Position numbers and translations under genes: made by a program
The notes under the pieces: model-generated
The model's database searches: none
Seen by the model: only the letters and a program-made list of their open reading frames with translations
What the model was told of the DNA's origin: nothing
NCBI RefSeq assembly: GCF_030010555.1
Contig: NZ_JASCQP010000028.1
Span: 1-64,000 of the forward strand
Length of the DNA: 64,000 bases
From: Halomonas rhizosphaerae
GTDB lineage: Bacteria; Pseudomonadota; Gammaproteobacteria; Pseudomonadales; Halomonadaceae
Direction of reading: 5' to 3'
In this document: piece after piece, positions 54,338 through 63,729 of the stretch
Numbering within the stretch: position 1 is the stretch's first letter
Layout: each line of letters begins with the position of its first letter

Positions 54338-55231
54338 TCAGCGCCGCTTGAAGAGTCGGCGCACCCAGTACCAGCGATTGATCAGCAGGGCCGCGAAGAT
54401 CAGCGAGCAGCCCAGCAGCTGCAGCAGCGTCATGGTCTCGCCGAACCACCAGGCGGCCATCAGCGCGGTCCAGACGGCCTCGAGCATCAGGATGACCGCG
54501 GCATGGCTGGGGGTGGTCAGCCCTTGGGCGTGAACCTGGAGGAAGAAGCGCAGGGTGCTGGCGAAGAGGATACTGGCGGCGACCCAGCCCAGGGTGGCCG
54601 CCGAGAGGCGTGACGGCCAGGTCTCGACGGGGAGCGAGGCGAGGGTGAGCACCAGGCCCACCACCAGCAACTGGATCGCCGTCAGCGGCAGGGCAGGCAC
54701 CCGGCGCACCACCCGCGAATTGGCATTGATCAGCACCGAGAAGAGCAGCGCCGAGCCGGCGATCAGCCACTGGCCGGGCTCGATACGAAAGCCGGCGTTC
54801 AACGACAGCAGCATGAAGCCGACCAGCGCCACCGGCAGGGCGATCCAGGTGGTGCGCGGCGGCCGGTCACCGAACAGAAGGCGTGCTACCACCGGGACCA
54901 GCAGGATGCCCAGGCTGTTGATGAAGGCACTCTCGCCGAGATGGCGGGAGTGATGCAGGCCGAGCACCCACAGCGAAATGGCGGCACTGAAGATCATCCC
55001 CACGCCAGCGGCCCGCCGCCAATCGGCAAGGGAGAGCCGACGCAGGGCGGGGAGGGCGAAGAGCGCCAGGATGCCCCCGGCGATCAGGAAGCGCGTGCCG
55101 ATGAACAGCAGCGGCGGCATGCCGGCCAGGGCCTCCTTGGAGAAGATCCAGCCGGCGGCGGCGAGCAGGGTGACCAGCAGCAGGAGGCAGTCGGCACGCA
55201 GAGGCGAACGTTTCGGGTCAACGGACGGCAT
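54338..55231 (-). CDS. DMT-superfamily (EamA) transporter
   Basis: 297 residues with ten predicted membrane helices in two EamA repeats. The first runs from residue 15 to 135 ([42 protein letters not shown]). The second runs from about 150 to the end ([20 protein letters not shown], the second-repeat signature). Such proteins export or import amino acids or other small metabolites at the inner membrane; the substrate is unknown. The start at 55231 gives [14 protein letters not shown]; the frame extends further upstream but overlaps pyrC's promoter region. It is divergent from pyrC. Confidence 0.88.
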   Translation of the reverse strand: MPSVDPKRSPLRADCLLLLVTLLAAAGWIFSKEALAGMPPLLFIGTRFLIAGGILALFALPALRRLSLADWRRAAGVGMIFSAAISLWVLGLHHSRHLGESAFINSLGILLVPVVARLLFGDRPPRTTWIALPVALVGFMLLSLNAGFRIEPGQWLIAGSALLFSVLINANSRVVRRVPALPLTAIQLLVVGLVLTLASLPVETWPSRLSAATLGWVAASILFASTLRFFLQVHAQGLTTPSHAAVILMLEAVWTALMAAWWFGETMTLLQLLGCSLIFAALLINRWYWVRRLFKRR

Positions 55232-55372
55232 CGGGCTCCGGGGCGTGGAAGAGCGGTCGGATATGTTAGCAGACAAACGGCCTGGCGTGGCCTCGGGTCG
55301 GCGGCGGGGTTGCGATATACTGGCTCCACCTTCGCTCATGACGACCTTGATGCTCTCGATACAGGACCTGCC

Positions 55373-56410
55373 GTGAACTCGATCACCCTGACTCGCCCGG
55401 ACGACTGGCACCTCCACCTGCGTGACGGCGAGGCGCTCACCGCCGTGGTGGCCGCCAGTGCCCGCCAGATGGGGCGCGCCATCATCATGCCCAACCTCAC
55501 GCCGCCGGTGACCACCACCGAACAGGCGCTGGCCTATCGCGAGCGGATCCTCGCGGCGCTTCCCGCCGGGGCCGATTTCGAACCGCTGATGACGCTCTAT
55601 CTGACCGACGATACGCCGGCCGAGGAGATCGAGCGGGCGCATGCCAGCGGCCTGGTGCAGGCGGTGAAGCTCTATCCCGCCGGGGCGACCACCAACTCGG
55701 CCTCAGGCGTCACCGACCTGGCGCATTGCGACGCGGCCGTGGCCGCCATGGCGCGGCTGGGGATCCCGCTGCTGGTGCATGGCGAGGTCACCGACGCCGA
55801 CATCGACATCTTCGACCGCGAGGCGGTGTTCATCGAGCGGGTCATGAAGCCGCTGCTCGAGCGCCATCCGGACCTGAAGGTGGTCTTCGAGCACATCACC
55901 ACGGCGGAGGCGGCCGACTTCGTGGCCGCGGCGCCGGCCAATGTCGCCGCCACCATCACCGTCCACCACCTGCTGTTCAACCGCAATCACATGCTGGTGG
56001 GCGGCATTCGCCCCCACTACTACTGCCTGCCGATCCTCAAGCGCGAGCGCCACCGCCAGGCGCTGCTGGCCGCCGCGACCTCGGGCAGCCCCAGGTTCTT
56101 CCTGGGGACCGACAGCGCCCCCCATGCGCGTGGTGACAAGGAGAGTGCGTGCGGCTGTGCAGGCGCCTACACCGCGCCCGCGGCCCTGGAGCTCTATGCC
56201 ACCGCCTTCGAACAGGCCGGGGCCCTGGAGCGCCTGGAAGGATTCGCCAGTCACTTCGGTCCCGACTTCTACGGCCTGCCGCGCAACACCGGTACCGTCA
56301 CCCTGGTGCGCGAGCCCTGGCAGTTGCCCGAGTCGCTGCCCTATGCCGAGGGCCAGACCATCGTGCCCCTAGCCGCCGGCGAGACGCTGGCGTGGCGGCT
56401 CAAGGCGTAA
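55373..56410 (+). CDS. pyrC: Dihydroorotase
   Basis: 345 residues, the class II (E. coli-type) enzyme of pyrimidine synthesis, converting carbamoyl aspartate to dihydroorotate. Zinc ligands are in [10 protein letters not shown] (His13, His15), the carboxylated lysine in [14 protein letters not shown], further His in LLVHGEV and FEHITTAEA, and the catalytic Asp in [12 protein letters not shown]. The start is GTG at 55373; upstream sequence in the same frame is not PyrC-like. It has no operon partner: a DMT gene diverges on the left and hipBA follows after about 110 bp. Confidence 0.96.
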   Translation: MNSITLTRPDDWHLHLRDGEALTAVVAASARQMGRAIIMPNLTPPVTTTEQALAYRERILAALPAGADFEPLMTLYLTDDTPAEEIERAHASGLVQAVKLYPAGATTNSASGVTDLAHCDAAVAAMARLGIPLLVHGEVTDADIDIFDREAVFIERVMKPLLERHPDLKVVFEHITTAEAADFVAAAPANVAATITVHHLLFNRNHMLVGGIRPHYYCLPILKRERHRQALLAAATSGSPRFFLGTDSAPHARGDKESACGCAGAYTAPAALELYATAFEQAGALERLEGFASHFGPDFYGLPRNTGTVTLVREPWQLPESLPYAEGQTIVPLAAGETLAWRLKA

Positions 56411-56470
56411 GGGCATTTCCAGGGTACAGGGATGACACTTGTGTCGAGGACCTGGTTTCGGCATTAGCAT

Positions 56471-56517
56471 GCACCTTATATGTTGCTATACTGCTCAATA
56501 TGCAACATAAAAGGTGC
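56471..56517. promoter_or_regulatory. Promoter and inverted-repeat operator of hipBA
   Basis: GCACCTTATATGTTGC (56471-56486) and GCAACATAAAAGGTGC (56502-56517) form a 16-bp inverted repeat with one mismatch and a 15-nt spacer. The -10 TATACT (56487-56492) begins at the spacer, with a weak -35 TTAGCA (56464-56469) at a 17-bp distance. The right half overlaps the hipB ribosome site (AAGGTG). This fits autorepression by HipB with HipA. Confidence 0.75.
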
Positions 56518-56522
56518 TTTCA

Positions 56523-56825
56523 ATGGCCCTTCTCGATCAGCTTCGGCGCCGCCGCCAGGCGCTCGAACTCACCCAGCAGGACGTCGCTTCACGGACCGGG
56601 ATGACTCGGCAGCAGTACCAGCGCCTGGAAGCGGGGGGGAACCCGCGCCTCGATACGCTCGCGTTGGCAGCGGATGGCGTCAACGCCCGCTTGATGCTGG
56701 TTCCTGTCGAAAAGTGGCATGCCGTCAAGGCGCTGCTGGAGGACAGTGAGGAAGCGGCACCCGCCCTCGATGTCGACCCCTGGCAGGGCTTGCTGGGTGA
56801 CGAGGAGAGCGGCCATGACGGATGA
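56523..56825 (+). CDS. hipB: HipB-type antitoxin (Xre-family HTH)
   Basis: 100 residues. The HTH lies at about residues 5-60: LRRRRQALELTQQDVASRTG, then MTRQQYQRLEAGGNPRLDTL. A short variable tail follows that usually contacts HipA. The start at 56523 has AAGGTG at the proper distance and lies just after the inverted-repeat operator. HipB neutralises the HipA kinase and represses the pair. It overlaps hipA by 11 nt, so the two are translationally coupled. The rest of the operon is hipA only. Confidence 0.9.
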   Translation: MALLDQLRRRRQALELTQQDVASRTGMTRQQYQRLEAGGNPRLDTLALAADGVNARLMLVPVEKWHAVKALLEDSEEAAPALDVDPWQGLLGDEESGHDG

Positions 56826-58071
56826 GAGTGTTCAGATGCTGGCACTGTCGTTGCACGGCCATCGCATCGGCTATCTGGCGGGCTACCAGGGTGGTCGAAA
56901 TATCATGGTGTTCGACGAAGCCTGGCGTCTCGATACTGGAAGACCCACCCTGACCCTGAGCCTGATGTCGAACTCTCCTCGAGCCGACGCTCTCATGGCG
57001 CGTCCCTGGATTCGCCAGCAACGCCTCCATCCCTGGTTTTCCAACCTGCTGCCTGAAGGGTCCCTTCGTGATTGGTTGGCCTCACGACTCAAGGTGCACC
57101 CCGATAACGAGTTTCCCTTGCTGGCTCGACTTGGGCATGACCTGCCGGGAGCGCTGGTGGCAACCCCGGTCAAGCCGGATGACATGCCTGAGTGGGTACT
57201 CTCCCACCGGCGTAGTGTCACCCCGATCGCCGAGGAGGCTCGAGGGGCTGAAGGCTTCTCGCTGGCCGGTGTGCAGTTGAAGTTCTCCATGCGCGAGAGC
57301 GAGGGGCGCTTCAGTCTGTCGGGCGGGGATGGTCCAGGGAACTGGATTATCAAGCCGCCTTCCGCCCGTCACCCCTGGCTACCCGAGGCAGAGTTCACCT
57401 CCATGCGGCTGGCCGAGAGTGCCGGGGTCGAGATTCCTAACATTCGACTGATTTCGCTGGAAGCCCTGGAAGGCCTGCCCGATATCAATTTGCCTGATGA
57501 GCCCAATGCCTATGCCATCCGTCGCTTCGACCGCGTGCAGCAAACGCGCGTTCATACCGAGGACATGGCACAGGTCCTGTTTCGCTACCCTCACGAGAAA
57601 TACGACGGCCCGAGTTATGAGCAGATTGGCCGCTTGTTGCGGGAATTTACCGGTGATGGCTTGGCGTCGGTTCAGGAATTCGCTCGTCGGCTGCTGGTGA
57701 ACATTTTGCTGGCGAACGGCGACGCGCATCTCAAGAACTGGAGCTTGCTGTACCCGGATCAGCACACGCCCTCGATGGCGCCGGCCTATGACATCGTGAC
57801 GACGCGAGCCTATATCGAAGGTGAGCGCGAGGCCGCCCTGAACCTGAATGGAAAGAAGGACTGGTATCGGCTCAACGAAGACGACTTTCGCCGTTGGTCG
57901 GAAAAGGTTGGCGTGTCCTGGCCGGCCATACGGCAAGTACTGGCCGAGACAGTCGAGCGCGCCAGGTGCCAGTGGCCGTCACAGCTCTCGTCACTGCCTA
58001 TGGCTGACGAGCATCAGCGTGTGCTGAGGAGTCACTGGAAGGCACTGGCGCCTGAGTGGCGTATCGGGTGA
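56815..58071 (+). CDS. hipA: HipA-type serine/threonine kinase toxin
   Basis: 418 residues. The N-terminal HipA_N part (about 20-130) includes FSNLLPEGSLRDWLASRLKV; the kinase domain begins FSLAGVQLKFSM (P-loop-like) and has YAIRRFDRV, LLVNILLANGDAHLKNWSLL (catalytic N-GD-H-K-N) and MAPAYDIVTT (metal-binding DxVTT). HipA of E. coli phosphorylates GltX and causes growth arrest or persistence; targets of other HipA proteins differ. All catalytic motifs appear intact. The 3' end overlaps the convergent esterase gene by 74 bp, so the two transcripts are complementary there. Confidence 0.93.
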   Translation: MTDESVQMLALSLHGHRIGYLAGYQGGRNIMVFDEAWRLDTGRPTLTLSLMSNSPRADALMARPWIRQQRLHPWFSNLLPEGSLRDWLASRLKVHPDNEFPLLARLGHDLPGALVATPVKPDDMPEWVLSHRRSVTPIAEEARGAEGFSLAGVQLKFSMRESEGRFSLSGGDGPGNWIIKPPSARHPWLPEAEFTSMRLAESAGVEIPNIRLISLEALEGLPDINLPDEPNAYAIRRFDRVQQTRVHTEDMAQVLFRYPHEKYDGPSYEQIGRLLREFTGDGLASVQEFARRLLVNILLANGDAHLKNWSLLYPDQHTPSMAPAYDIVTTRAYIEGEREAALNLNGKKDWYRLNEDDFRRWSEKVGVSWPAIRQVLAETVERARCQWPSQLSSLPMADEHQRVLRSHWKALAPEWRIG

Positions 58072-58996
58072 GGGGCGAGCTGGGTTCCTCTTCCTGCACC
58101 TGCCGGTCGAGAAAGGCGATGCCGGCCTCGATGGCGTTGTCGCGGGTCAGGAAGCTGGTGAAGTGCCCGCGGTAGTGCTGCAGGTAGAGCTCACTCTCCA
58201 CGCCCTGGGTGAGGAGAGCGGCGTGGAAGTCGGTGGCATGGTCCACCGGGACCAGGCTGTCCCAGCGGCCATGGAAGAGAAAGTGGGGCGGAGTGTCGGC
58301 ATCGACGTGGTAGATCGGCGAGGCGAGCCGATAGGCGTCTGGCTTCTCGGCCCGGGTTCCGCCGATGAACTCCACCACCAGGCGTCCGTCATCGAACTTC
58401 AAGAGATCGCTCGGCAGGCCGCCGCCCAGCACGGCGGCCAGCCGGGCGTGGTCGCCGCCGTGGGGGGCGGTCAGGGGGCCATTGCTTCCCAGCACGCCGA
58501 GCAGGCTGACCAGGTGGGCGCCGCTGGAGTAGCCGACACCGACGATGCGGTCGGTGTCGATGCGCCATTCATCGGCCCTGTCGTGGATCCAGCCCATGGC
58601 CTGCTGCAGGTCATGGAGCTGCGCGGGGAAGCGATAGGTCGGGGCGAAGCGGTAGGCGATATTGACCGTCACGTAGCCGCGTTCGGCTAGCCGCTCGGCG
58701 ATCTCGTCCATGTCGTCGGGGGTGCGCCGCTGCCATCCCCCGCCGTGCACCAGAAGGGCCGCCGGGCGCAGCCGGCCCTCTGGGGTGTCCGGGAGCAGGA
58801 CGCGTGCCTCGAGCGCCTCTGGCCAGTCGGGTGGGGTATAGGTGAGCGGCGCGAGGCGCTCGAAGGCGAAGTCGGCCGGCTCCGCCAACCCCGAGGCCGT
58901 GACCGGGCCGTTACTGTCCAGATGGGTGGCGCAGCCAGCCATCAGCAGGGGCAGGCACAGGACAAGACCCCACCAGCCACGCGTGGCGCGAGCCAT
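57998..58996 (-). CDS. Alpha/beta-hydrolase lipoprotein (carboxylesterase-like)
   Basis: 332 residues. The N-terminal signal ends in the lipobox LLMAGC (Cys at about residue 22). The esterase/lipase fold has the oxyanion-hole motif LVHGGGW, the nucleophile in VGYSSGAH (GxSxG type) and a C-terminal His in YRGHFTSF, with an Asp in RWDSLVPVDHA. Members of the HSL/BD-FAE group cleave short-chain esters. It starts 2 nt after mtnN's stop and is probably transcribed with luxS and mtnN. The 3' end lies within hipA in the opposite strand, so the last about 25 residues are encoded opposite hipA codons. The substrate is unknown. Confidence 0.82.
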   Translation of the reverse strand: MARATRGWWGLVLCLPLLMAGCATHLDSNGPVTASGLAEPADFAFERLAPLTYTPPDWPEALEARVLLPDTPEGRLRPAALLVHGGGWQRRTPDDMDEIAERLAERGYVTVNIAYRFAPTYRFPAQLHDLQQAMGWIHDRADEWRIDTDRIVGVGYSSGAHLVSLLGVLGSNGPLTAPHGGDHARLAAVLGGGLPSDLLKFDDGRLVVEFIGGTRAEKPDAYRLASPIYHVDADTPPHFLFHGRWDSLVPVDHATDFHAALLTQGVESELYLQHYRGHFTSFLTRDNAIEAGIAFLDRQVQEEEPSSPLTRYATQAPVPSSDSSAHADARQP

Positions 58997-58998
58997 GC

Positions 58999-59733
58999 TC
59001 AGCCCTCGACCGTCTCGGCCTGCCGGCTGTGGTGACCCAGGCGGTCGACCATGGCCGTGACCATGCGCGTGGAGTGATCGGCGGCCTTCTCCAGGAACTC
59101 TGCGAAGGAGAGGTGGTTGTCGCCACCGCCGGCGATGTCGGAGAGCGCGCGAATCACCACGAAGGGGCAGCCGTAGTGGTGGCAGGTCTGGGCGATCGCG
59201 GCGGCCTCCATCTCGGCGGCCATCATGGTGGGGAAGCGTGAGCGGGTCGTGGCCACCAGCTCGGGGCAGGCCATGAAGACGTCGCCGGTGGCGATCAGGC
59301 CCTCCACGACGTTGACCTCGCCCAGCGCCTCGACGCACTCCCTGGCCATGGTGACCAGCCGTGCGTCCGGGAAGTAGGCGGCCGGCATGTTGGGCACCTG
59401 GCCGTGTTCGTAACCGAATACCACGGCATCCACGTCGTGGTGGCGCACCTCGCTGGAGACGACCACGTCGCCGATCTCGAGTCCCTCACCGAAGCCGCCG
59501 GCGGAGCCGGTGTTGATGATCGCCTCGGGATGGTAGACATCCAGCAGCAGGGTGGTGCCGATGGCGGCATTCACCTTGCCGATACCGGACTGCAGGATCA
59601 CCACCTCGACGCTACGCAGCTTGCCCAGGTGGAAGGTGCAGCCCACGTGCTGGCGGGTGCGGTGATCCTCCAGCTGTGCGGCGAGCGCCGCGACCTCCTG
59701 GGCCATGGCGCCGATGATGCCGATGCGCTTCAT
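58999..59733 (-). CDS. mtnN: 5'-methylthioadenosine/S-adenosylhomocysteine nucleosidase
   Basis: 244 residues (E. coli Pfs 232). It cleaves adenine from SAH and MTA; the S-ribosylhomocysteine from SAH is the LuxS substrate. Motifs are [15 protein letters not shown] at the start, [31 protein letters not shown], and [13 protein letters not shown], which holds the catalytic Glu. It starts in an ATGA overlap with luxS and lies just before the esterase gene, so luxS-mtnN-esterase form one unit. The pairing with luxS gives the complete two-step recycling of SAH. Confidence 0.95.
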   Translation of the reverse strand: MKRIGIIGAMAQEVAALAAQLEDHRTRQHVGCTFHLGKLRSVEVVILQSGIGKVNAAIGTTLLLDVYHPEAIINTGSAGGFGEGLEIGDVVVSSEVRHHDVDAVVFGYEHGQVPNMPAAYFPDARLVTMARECVEALGEVNVVEGLIATGDVFMACPELVATTRSRFPTMMAAEMEAAAIAQTCHHYGCPFVVIRALSDIAGGGDNHLSFAEFLEKAADHSTRMVTAMVDRLGHHSRQAETVEG

Positions 59734-60197
59734 GCGAAGACCCGGGTCCATTCGTCGCGCTTGGCGAGGAAGCCGCGGGCGATGTCCTTGGCGCCTTCCA
59801 GGCTGTGGCTCGCTGCCCAGCCGCACTGCATCTCGTTGCAGGCGGGCACCTCGTCGGCCTCCAGCACGTCCTTCAGGGTCCCCTCGACCAGATCGAGCAC
59901 GCCGTCGTAGTCGTCGTGGTTGATCATCGCGATGTAGAAACCGGTCTGGCAGCCCATGGGGCTGATGTCGACGACCTTGTCGGAGTGGTTACGGGACATC
60001 TCGGCCATCAGGTGCTCCAGGGAGTGCAGGCCGGGCATCTCCATGTGGTCCTGGTTGGGCTGGCAGATCCGCATGTCGTACTTGTGGATGGTATCGCCGT
60101 GCTCGCCGGTCTTGACGTCGGCAAGACGGATATAGGGCGCCTTCACCTTGGTGTGGTCGAGATTGAAGCTTTCGACGTTCATCTTCTTGTCGGTCAT
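59730..60197 (-). CDS. luxS: S-ribosylhomocysteine lyase
   Basis: 155 residues. It cleaves S-ribosylhomocysteine to homocysteine and DPD, the AI-2 precursor. The metal ligands are His58 and His62 (in [11 protein letters not shown]) and Cys125 (in [13 protein letters not shown]), with the catalytic Cys83 in [10 protein letters not shown]. Length is within the family (about 157-171). It leads the luxS-mtnN-esterase unit and follows folD on the same strand at a distance of 118 bp. That gap contains seven perfect CAAGGAG heptamers directly after the folD stop. Confidence 0.96.
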   Translation of the reverse strand: MTDKKMNVESFNLDHTKVKAPYIRLADVKTGEHGDTIHKYDMRICQPNQDHMEMPGLHSLEHLMAEMSRNHSDKVVDISPMGCQTGFYIAMINHDDYDGVLDLVEGTLKDVLEADEVPACNEMQCGWAASHSLEGAKDIARGFLAKRDEWTRVFA

Positions 60198-60266
60198 CGG
60201 ACGACCTCGCGAGTCGGGAAAAATGAGCAGGTAATTCTAGCCGACTTCGACGAAAGGTGCACGACG

Positions 60267-60315
60267 CTCCTTGCTCCTTGCTCCTTGCTCCTTGCTCCTT
60301 GCTCCTTGCTCCTTG
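60267..60315. repeat. Heptamer tandem repeat, seven perfect copies
   Basis: CTCCTTG occurs seven times in an unbroken row (CAAGGAG on the minus strand), immediately after the folD stop codon (60316-60318) and 70 bp before the luxS start. On the RNA it is a row of AAGGAG sequences, each a perfect anti-Shine-Dalgarno complement, but none is at a useful distance from luxS. Unit length (7) equals that of the repeats in the cys block. Confidence 0.9.
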
Positions 60316-61179
60316 CTACTTCTTTTCGGCATCGTGCATATCGGCGGCCTGCAGGGTGTTCTCGAGCAGGGTGGCCACGGTCATGGGGCCGACGCCGCCG
60401 GGGACCGGGGTGATCCAGCTGGCGCGTTCGGCGGCCGAGGCGAAGTCGATGTCGCCGATCAGGCGGCCGTCCTCCTGGCGGTTGATGCCGACGTCGATGA
60501 CGATGGCGCCGGGCTTGATCCATTCGCCCTTGACCAGACCGGGCTTGCCGACCGCGACCACCAGCAGGTCGGCACGCCGGACGTGCTCCTCCAGGTTCTG
60601 CGTGAAGCGATGGCAGACGGTGGTGGTGCAGCCGGCGAGCATCAGCTCCAGCGACATGGGGCGGCCGACGATGTTGGAGGCGCCGACCACGGTGGCGTCC
60701 AGCCCGCGGACCTCGAGCCCGCTCGCCTCCAGCAGGGTCATCACGCCCTTGGGGGTGCAGGGGCGCAGCAGCGGCAGGCGCTGGGCCAGGCGGCCGAGGT
60801 TGTAGGGGTGGAAGCCGTCGACATCCTTGTGGGGCAGGATGCGTTCGAGGATCGGGCGGGCGTCGAGGTGCTCGGGAAGCGGCAATTGCACCAGGATGCC
60901 ATCGATGCGTGGGTCGTCGTTGAGCTGGTCGACCAGGGTCTCGAGTTCGGTCTGGCTGGTATCCGACGGCAGCTGGTACTTGAAGGAGCGGATGCCGGCT
61001 TCCTCGCAGGCGCGGTGCTTGTTGCGCACGTAGACGGCAGAGGCGGCGTCCTCGCCCACCAGGACCACGGCCAGTCCGGGAATGCGCCCTCCGGCCTCGC
61101 GGCGTGCCTGCACCTGGCGAGCGACCTGCTGGCGGACTCGGGCGGCAATGGACTTGCCATCGATCAGTTGGGCGGTCAT
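60316..61179 (-). CDS. folD: Methylenetetrahydrofolate dehydrogenase / methenyltetrahydrofolate cyclohydrolase
   Basis: 287 residues. This bifunctional NADP enzyme interconverts methylene-, methenyl- and 10-formyl-THF, the C1 pool also used by formyltransferases. The catalytic pair lies in [16 protein letters not shown] (Tyr and Lys); [44 protein letters not shown] and [17 protein letters not shown] are the family signatures. The start at 61179 gives [15 protein letters not shown] with AGGGAA upstream; a longer upstream frame runs into the tRNA region and is spurious. The stop adjoins the seven-copy heptamer repeat. Confidence 0.96.
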   Translation of the reverse strand: MTAQLIDGKSIAARVRQQVARQVQARREAGGRIPGLAVVLVGEDAASAVYVRNKHRACEEAGIRSFKYQLPSDTSQTELETLVDQLNDDPRIDGILVQLPLPEHLDARPILERILPHKDVDGFHPYNLGRLAQRLPLLRPCTPKGVMTLLEASGLEVRGLDATVVGASNIVGRPMSLELMLAGCTTTVCHRFTQNLEEHVRRADLLVVAVGKPGLVKGEWIKPGAIVIDVGINRQEDGRLIGDIDFASAAERASWITPVPGGVGPMTVATLLENTLQAADMHDAEKK

Positions 61180-61459
61180 CGAGCTTCCCTCTGGTGGGCG
61201 GTGGATGGGCTTCAGTCGGGGCGGGGGATTTTCGCATGCCGGGGCCCGAAGGCAAAGCGGCCCGGCGGCAGTGGCGCGGTTCGTGCAGATAGCAGCATTG
61301 CTCGGGCTGATCCGTCGGCAGGCCTGCGAGGAGGCGCTGTAAACCCTTCCCTGGGCGCTACCGACGCCATCCTTGGCGTAGGACCTCCTCTTCGGCCTGC
61401 CCCCGGCGCCCTCGCTATGTTCAACGGTGTCGCGATGGCGGCAGTGGCGCGGTTCTCGC

Positions 61460-61487
61460 TTGACCCGCCGGGAAAGTTCCGTAGAAT
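61460..61487 (+). promoter_or_regulatory. Predicted sigma70 promoter of the tRNA cluster
   Basis: TTGACC (61460-61465) and TAGAAT (61482-61487) are separated by 16 bp. The expected start point lies about 45 bp before tRNA-Pro. All four downstream tRNAs have the same orientation and could form one transcript. Confidence 0.6.
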
Positions 61488-61540
61488 ACGCAGCGCTTGA
61501 CGAGGCCCCTGCGGCGGCGTCAGGGCCGTGCAAGAGCCGG

Positions 61541-61617
61541 CGGGGTGTAGCGCAGTCTGGTAGCGCGCCTGCTTTGGGAGCAGGATGTCGGGGGTTCGAA
61601 TCCCTCCACCCCGACCA
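61541..61617 (+). tRNA. tRNA-Pro(TGG)
   Basis: 77 nt including encoded CCA. The acceptor CGGGGTG pairs with CACCCCG; the anticodon loop is TTTGGGA with anticodon TGG; the T loop is GTTCGAATC. Confidence 0.95.
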
Positions 61618-61684
61618 CAACCCATTGATTGGGAAGTTTTATTTCTCATTTCGGGTTGCGGTCAGGCGCTCTGAGACGTAGAAT

Positions 61685-61761
61685 GCGCCCATAGCTCAAC
61701 CGGATAGAGCAACGGCCTTCTAAGCCGTAGGTTGCAGGTTCGAGTCCTGCTGGGCGCGCCA
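61685..61761 (+). tRNA. tRNA-Arg(TCT)
   Basis: 77 nt with encoded CCA. The acceptor GCGCCCA pairs with TGGGCGC; the anticodon loop CTTCTAA has anticodon TCT, reading AGA/AGG; the T loop is GTTCGAGTC. Confidence 0.95.
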
Positions 61762-61833
61762 TGTGTCGCATGGAGTGGCCGGTAGCGGTTCAGCCGACGC
61801 GTTAGAGCTTTCAGCAAGACCCGTGTCGTAGTG

Positions 61834-61908
61834 GTGGATGTAGCTCAGTGGTAGAGCCCCGGATTGTGGCTCCGGTGGTCGTGGGTTCGATCCCCATCAT
61901 CCACCCCA
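61834..61908 (+). tRNA. tRNA-His(GTG), copy 1
   Basis: 75 nt with encoded CCA, plus the G at 61833 that would be the histidine-specific G-1 opposite C73. The acceptor GTGGATG pairs with CATCCAC; the anticodon loop TTGTGGC has anticodon GTG. Confidence 0.95.
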
Positions 61909-61932
61909 CCTCGACATGACCCCCAGGCAGTG

Positions 61933-62007
61933 GTGGATGTAGCTCAGTGGTAGAGCCCCGGATTGTGGCTCCGGTGGTCGTGGGTTCGATCCCCATCATC
62001 CACCCCA
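61933..62007 (+). tRNA. tRNA-His(GTG), copy 2
   Basis: Identical in sequence to the copy 99 bp upstream, again with CCA and a G-1 (61932). A tandem duplication of tRNA-His; the 24-bp spacer is unrelated to the sequence before copy 1 beyond a few bases. Confidence 0.95.
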
Positions 62008-62183
62008 TTGCCTCCCTCAGCAGGTCCCGCGTTTCCCGGTTCTTCCCCTGATGCTTCGTGCGTGTCATGTCGCCCGTCGACCCGCCTTCCCGTAGTCGAA
62101 CGCGGCAGTAGCCGGTGCGGAAAAATCCCCGTCATGCCCCTTGTAATGTGCCGTCAGGCCCCCCATCTGTTCAGGCACGGCGC

Positions 62184-62212
62184 TTGCCAGTACCGGGCGG
62201 GATTCTTAGAAT
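62184..62212 (+). promoter_or_regulatory. Predicted sigma70 promoter of tig
   Basis: TTGCCA (62184-62189) and TAGAAT (62207-62212) are separated by 17 bp, about 58 bp before the trigger-factor ATG. The distance and quality fit a housekeeping promoter. Confidence 0.65.
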
Positions 62213-62269
62213 CAGCCCTTTGACCCTTTCACGCTTTCACAGAACGCCCCAGTCGGTAGAGGACATTTC

Positions 62270-63640
62270 ATGCAAGTTTCCGTCGATACGACCTCCCAGA
62301 TTGAACGCCGCATCAAGGTCCAGGTGCCGGCCGCCGAGGTCGACGAGGCCGTTGCCGCCCGTCTCAAGGATGCCGCCAAGAACGTGCGCATGGATGGCTT
62401 CCGCAAGGGCAAGATCCCGATGTCGGTGATCCGCCAGCGTTACGGACGCGGCGTGCGCGACGAGGTGGTGGGCGAAGTGATGCGCGAGCGCTATGTGCGT
62501 GCCATCTCCGAGCACGAGCTCAATCCGGCCGGGTATCCGCAGATCGAGGCCACCGTCAACGAGGCGGGTAAGGACCTGGAGTTCACCGCGACCCTCGAGA
62601 TCTACCCCGAGGTCGAACTGGCCTCCATCGAGGGCACCGAGGTCGAGCGTCCGGTGGTCGAGGTGACCGAAGCCGACGTCGACGAGATGATCGATACCCT
62701 GCGCAAGCAGAATGCCGGCTGGGAAGAGGTCGAGCGTGCCGCCGAGGAGGGTGACCAGGTCACGATCGACTTCCAGGGCTTCCTGGGGGATGAGCCCTTC
62801 GAGGGTGGCAGCGCCGAGGGCCACGAGCTGGTGATCGGGTCCGGCAGCTTCATCCCCGGCTTCGAGGAGCAGCTGATCGGTGCCAAGGCGGGCGAGGAGA
62901 AGGAACTCAAGGTCACCTTCCCCGAGGACTACCAGGCCGAGCAGCTGGCCGGTCAGGAAGCGACCTTCAAGGTCAAGGTCCATGCCGTGAAGGGCCAGGC
63001 CCTGCCCGAGGTGGATGCCGAGTTCGTCGAGAAGTTCGGGGTCGAGGACGGCGATCTGGACACGTTCCGTGCCGAGGTCAAGAAGAACATGACCCGTGAG
63101 GCGACCCAGGCGGTCGACAATCGCGTAAAGCAGCAAGTGCTCGAGGCGCTGAAGAAGGCCAACGACATCCCGGTGCCCCAGGCGCTGGTGCAGCAGGAGA
63201 CCGAGGGCCTCAAGCGTCAGGCGGCCCAGCAGTTCGGCCTCGGCGAGGACTTCGACGTCAGCCAGCTGCCCGACGAACTGTTTGCCGAGCAGGCCAGAAG
63301 CCGCGTCCAGGTGGGCCTGCTGCTGGCCGAGGTGATCAAGAGCCATGAGCTCGAGGCCACCGACGACGAGATCAAGGCCAAGGTCGAGGAGCTGGCCCAG
63401 CAGTATCAGGACCCCGAGCAGGTGGTCGAGCACTACATGGGCAACGACCAGCTCAAGACCCAGGTCCAGTCGGCTATCCTTGAGGAGAAGGCCGTCGATG
63501 TCCTGCTCGAGCAGGCCAGCGTCAAGGACGTGGAAATGAGCTACCAGGAGGCCCTCGCCGCGGCTCAGCAGCAGGGCGAGGCCGCCGAGGAAGGCGAAGA
63601 GGCCGAGGCAGAAGAGCAGGGCGAAGAGAAGCAGGCCTGA
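62270..63640 (+). CDS. tig: Trigger factor (ribosome-associated chaperone, prolyl isomerase)
   Basis: 456 residues. The N-terminal ribosome-binding domain has the tip loop [17 protein letters not shown] (about residues 43-59). The FKBP-type PPIase domain spans about 155-245 ([38 protein letters not shown]). The long helical C-terminal domain ends in an unusually Glu-rich tail ([14 protein letters not shown]) with few basic residues, as in moderately halophilic bacteria. It binds nascent chains at the ribosome exit. The order tig-clpP is the standard gammaproteobacterial one. Confidence 0.97.
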   Translation: MQVSVDTTSQIERRIKVQVPAAEVDEAVAARLKDAAKNVRMDGFRKGKIPMSVIRQRYGRGVRDEVVGEVMRERYVRAISEHELNPAGYPQIEATVNEAGKDLEFTATLEIYPEVELASIEGTEVERPVVEVTEADVDEMIDTLRKQNAGWEEVERAAEEGDQVTIDFQGFLGDEPFEGGSAEGHELVIGSGSFIPGFEEQLIGAKAGEEKELKVTFPEDYQAEQLAGQEATFKVKVHAVKGQALPEVDAEFVEKFGVEDGDLDTFRAEVKKNMTREATQAVDNRVKQQVLEALKKANDIPVPQALVQQETEGLKRQAAQQFGLGEDFDVSQLPDELFAEQARSRVQVGLLLAEVIKSHELEATDDEIKAKVEELAQQYQDPEQVVEHYMGNDQLKTQVQSAILEEKAVDVLLEQASVKDVEMSYQEALAAAQQQGEAAEEGEEAEAEEQGEEKQA

Positions 63641-63656
63641 TCGCGTCTCGGCGCAC

Positions 63657-63684
63657 CCTGTCCGGCCTCGTGGTCGGGCAGGGA
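63657..63684 (+). other. Hairpin between tig and clpP
   Basis: CCCTG-T-CCG-G-CC and GG-T-CGG-G-CAGGG form an interrupted stem with a 4-nt loop (TCGT) in the 89-bp gap. No T-run follows, so it is more likely an attenuator or processing site than a full terminator. Confidence 0.35.
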
Positions 63685-63729
63685 CCTTACCCTACGCTTC
63701 CATTCATCGGATCCAAGGACATCACCCAG

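Noticed and set aside
60267..60315. CRISPR array
   Set aside because: Direct 7-nt tandem repeats without spacers. No CRISPR-like repeats or cas genes were seen anywhere in the window.
61541..62007. tRNA cluster as an integration site of a genomic island
   Set aside because: No integrase, no tRNA 3'-end repeat and only housekeeping genes on both sides.
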